Below are positions 63,272-64,000 of a DNA stretch of 64,000 nt, piece by piece (the first letter of the stretch is position 1; each line of letters opens with the position of its first letter). The notes under the pieces were generated by a model. It did no database searches. It was not told the DNA's origin and saw nothing but the letters and a program-made list of their open reading frames with translations. Made by a program: the position numbers and the translations under genes. Source of the stretch: Amblyornis subalaris (taxonomy: Eukaryota; Chordata; Aves; Passeriformes; Ptilonorhynchidae); assembly GCA_018881555.1 (NCBI GenBank), contig JACAXG010000033.1, positions 5,588,366 to 5,652,365 on the forward strand. Reading direction: 5' to 3'.

Positions 63272-64000
63272 TGCTTGCAGGCTGAGGCTTTGCATGCCAA
63301 GTTTCAGCCTAAAGCGAAATTTAACAGCTGAGTGATAAACCCCTAAAAATAGGGGGTTTTAATGAAAGTGCTGACACAACTTTATCTACGGCAGTAAGAA
63401 TGGCACAGCTATAACGAAAAGTACATAGTGTACTTTGACTAACATAAATAGCTGTCAAGATGGCCTTCGATATAGTTCTCCATGTTATTTTGACTCAAAA
63501 AAAATGGATGCAATTCCTTATTCCTGCATGGTGAAACAAGTTATCTAAAATTATAGGGTCCTTGGATTTCTCTACAAATAGCGGCCAAACACTCTCACAA
63601 ATTGATGTCAACTGGCACTAAGAGCTTCCGCTGTTGTAAAGGACAAGGATGTTATCCTGATGCAGCCCTATGAGACCAAGTTGCTTGCTTTTTCAGCTCA
63701 GCTTCATTATGTGGATGATTAGTGTGTTTTCACTGAAACATCGAGGTAATGCCCATCAACTGGACCAACCCTTTGGCTTTGGGTGCCTTTAAATTGCTAG
63801 ATATCACTGCGGCTTCTTGCTTTTGCACTGACTCTTGTTTTTAATGATATTTCACTGAATAGATGGTATGTAATAAAACTTTTCTAACAGAGCTTCGTCC
63901 TTCTGACTTTTTCCAACCCTTCTCTTACATTTCTAGGAAGAAATCCCACAACATATTTTTATATTTAATGACATTCNTAGCTTTGTATCAGGTAAATCAT

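Larger units (their letters stand above)
61890..64000. other. Single-copy DNA, no gene seen
   Basis: No gene is recognised. A T-run is present near 62013. A possible degenerate antisense CR1 end sits at 62516, and a T-run/A-run pair at 63230-63271. Ns lie at 63132 and 63977. Confidence 0.45.

Overview
The window looks like avian nuclear DNA with no recognisable protein-coding gene. It is AT-rich, has very low apparent coding density, and carries CR1 LINE fragments with the 8-bp ATTCTATG-type 3' tail typical of birds. It also holds two solitary endogenous-retroviral LTRs, a palindromic MITE-like element, and ordinary microsatellites. About 38 isolated single-base N positions are scattered through it. 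The longest open frames (up to 180 codons) match no family I recognise; several lie inside repeats or overlap frames on the other strand, and I treat all of them as chance. The sequence is best read as intergenic desert or as the inside of a very long intron.

Layout. 1-8.1 kb: single-copy AT-rich DNA with an old antisense CR1 (2715-3290) and a younger sense CR1 with an intact-looking 3' end (4790-5437). 8.1-9.3 kb: a small GC/CpG-rich cluster followed by a CNE-like block. 12.0-12.3 kb: a roughly 255-bp imperfect palindrome, probably a MITE. 14.0-14.1 kb: a candidate 21-nt in-frame microexon with strong splice signals on both sides. 14.9-16.2 kb: a short antisense CR1 tail, then a CR1 copy that joins a piece of its endonuclease domain directly to its 3' end. 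21.3-22.1 kb: a 776-bp sense LTR. 24.3 and 28.8 kb: microsatellites. 29.6-30.6 kb: a long ancient antisense CR1. 36.6-36.8 kb: a candidate purine-rich exon and an overlapping AP-1/E-box site. 51.0-51.3 kb: a 311-bp antisense LTR lying inside a CA/TA microsatellite. 48.7-61.9 kb: several stretches that read like conserved non-coding enhancers, with TAAT/ATTA, forkhead and octamer-like motifs.

How it fits together. There is no operon-like or pathway structure. The most economical reading is a long intron or regulatory desert of a developmentally or neurally expressed gene. The candidate microexon near 14.07 kb would be part of the host transcript, and the CNE-like blocks, which I notice more often in the right-hand part, would be cis-regulatory. 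Both points are inference; cross-species alignment and brain RNA-seq would settle them.
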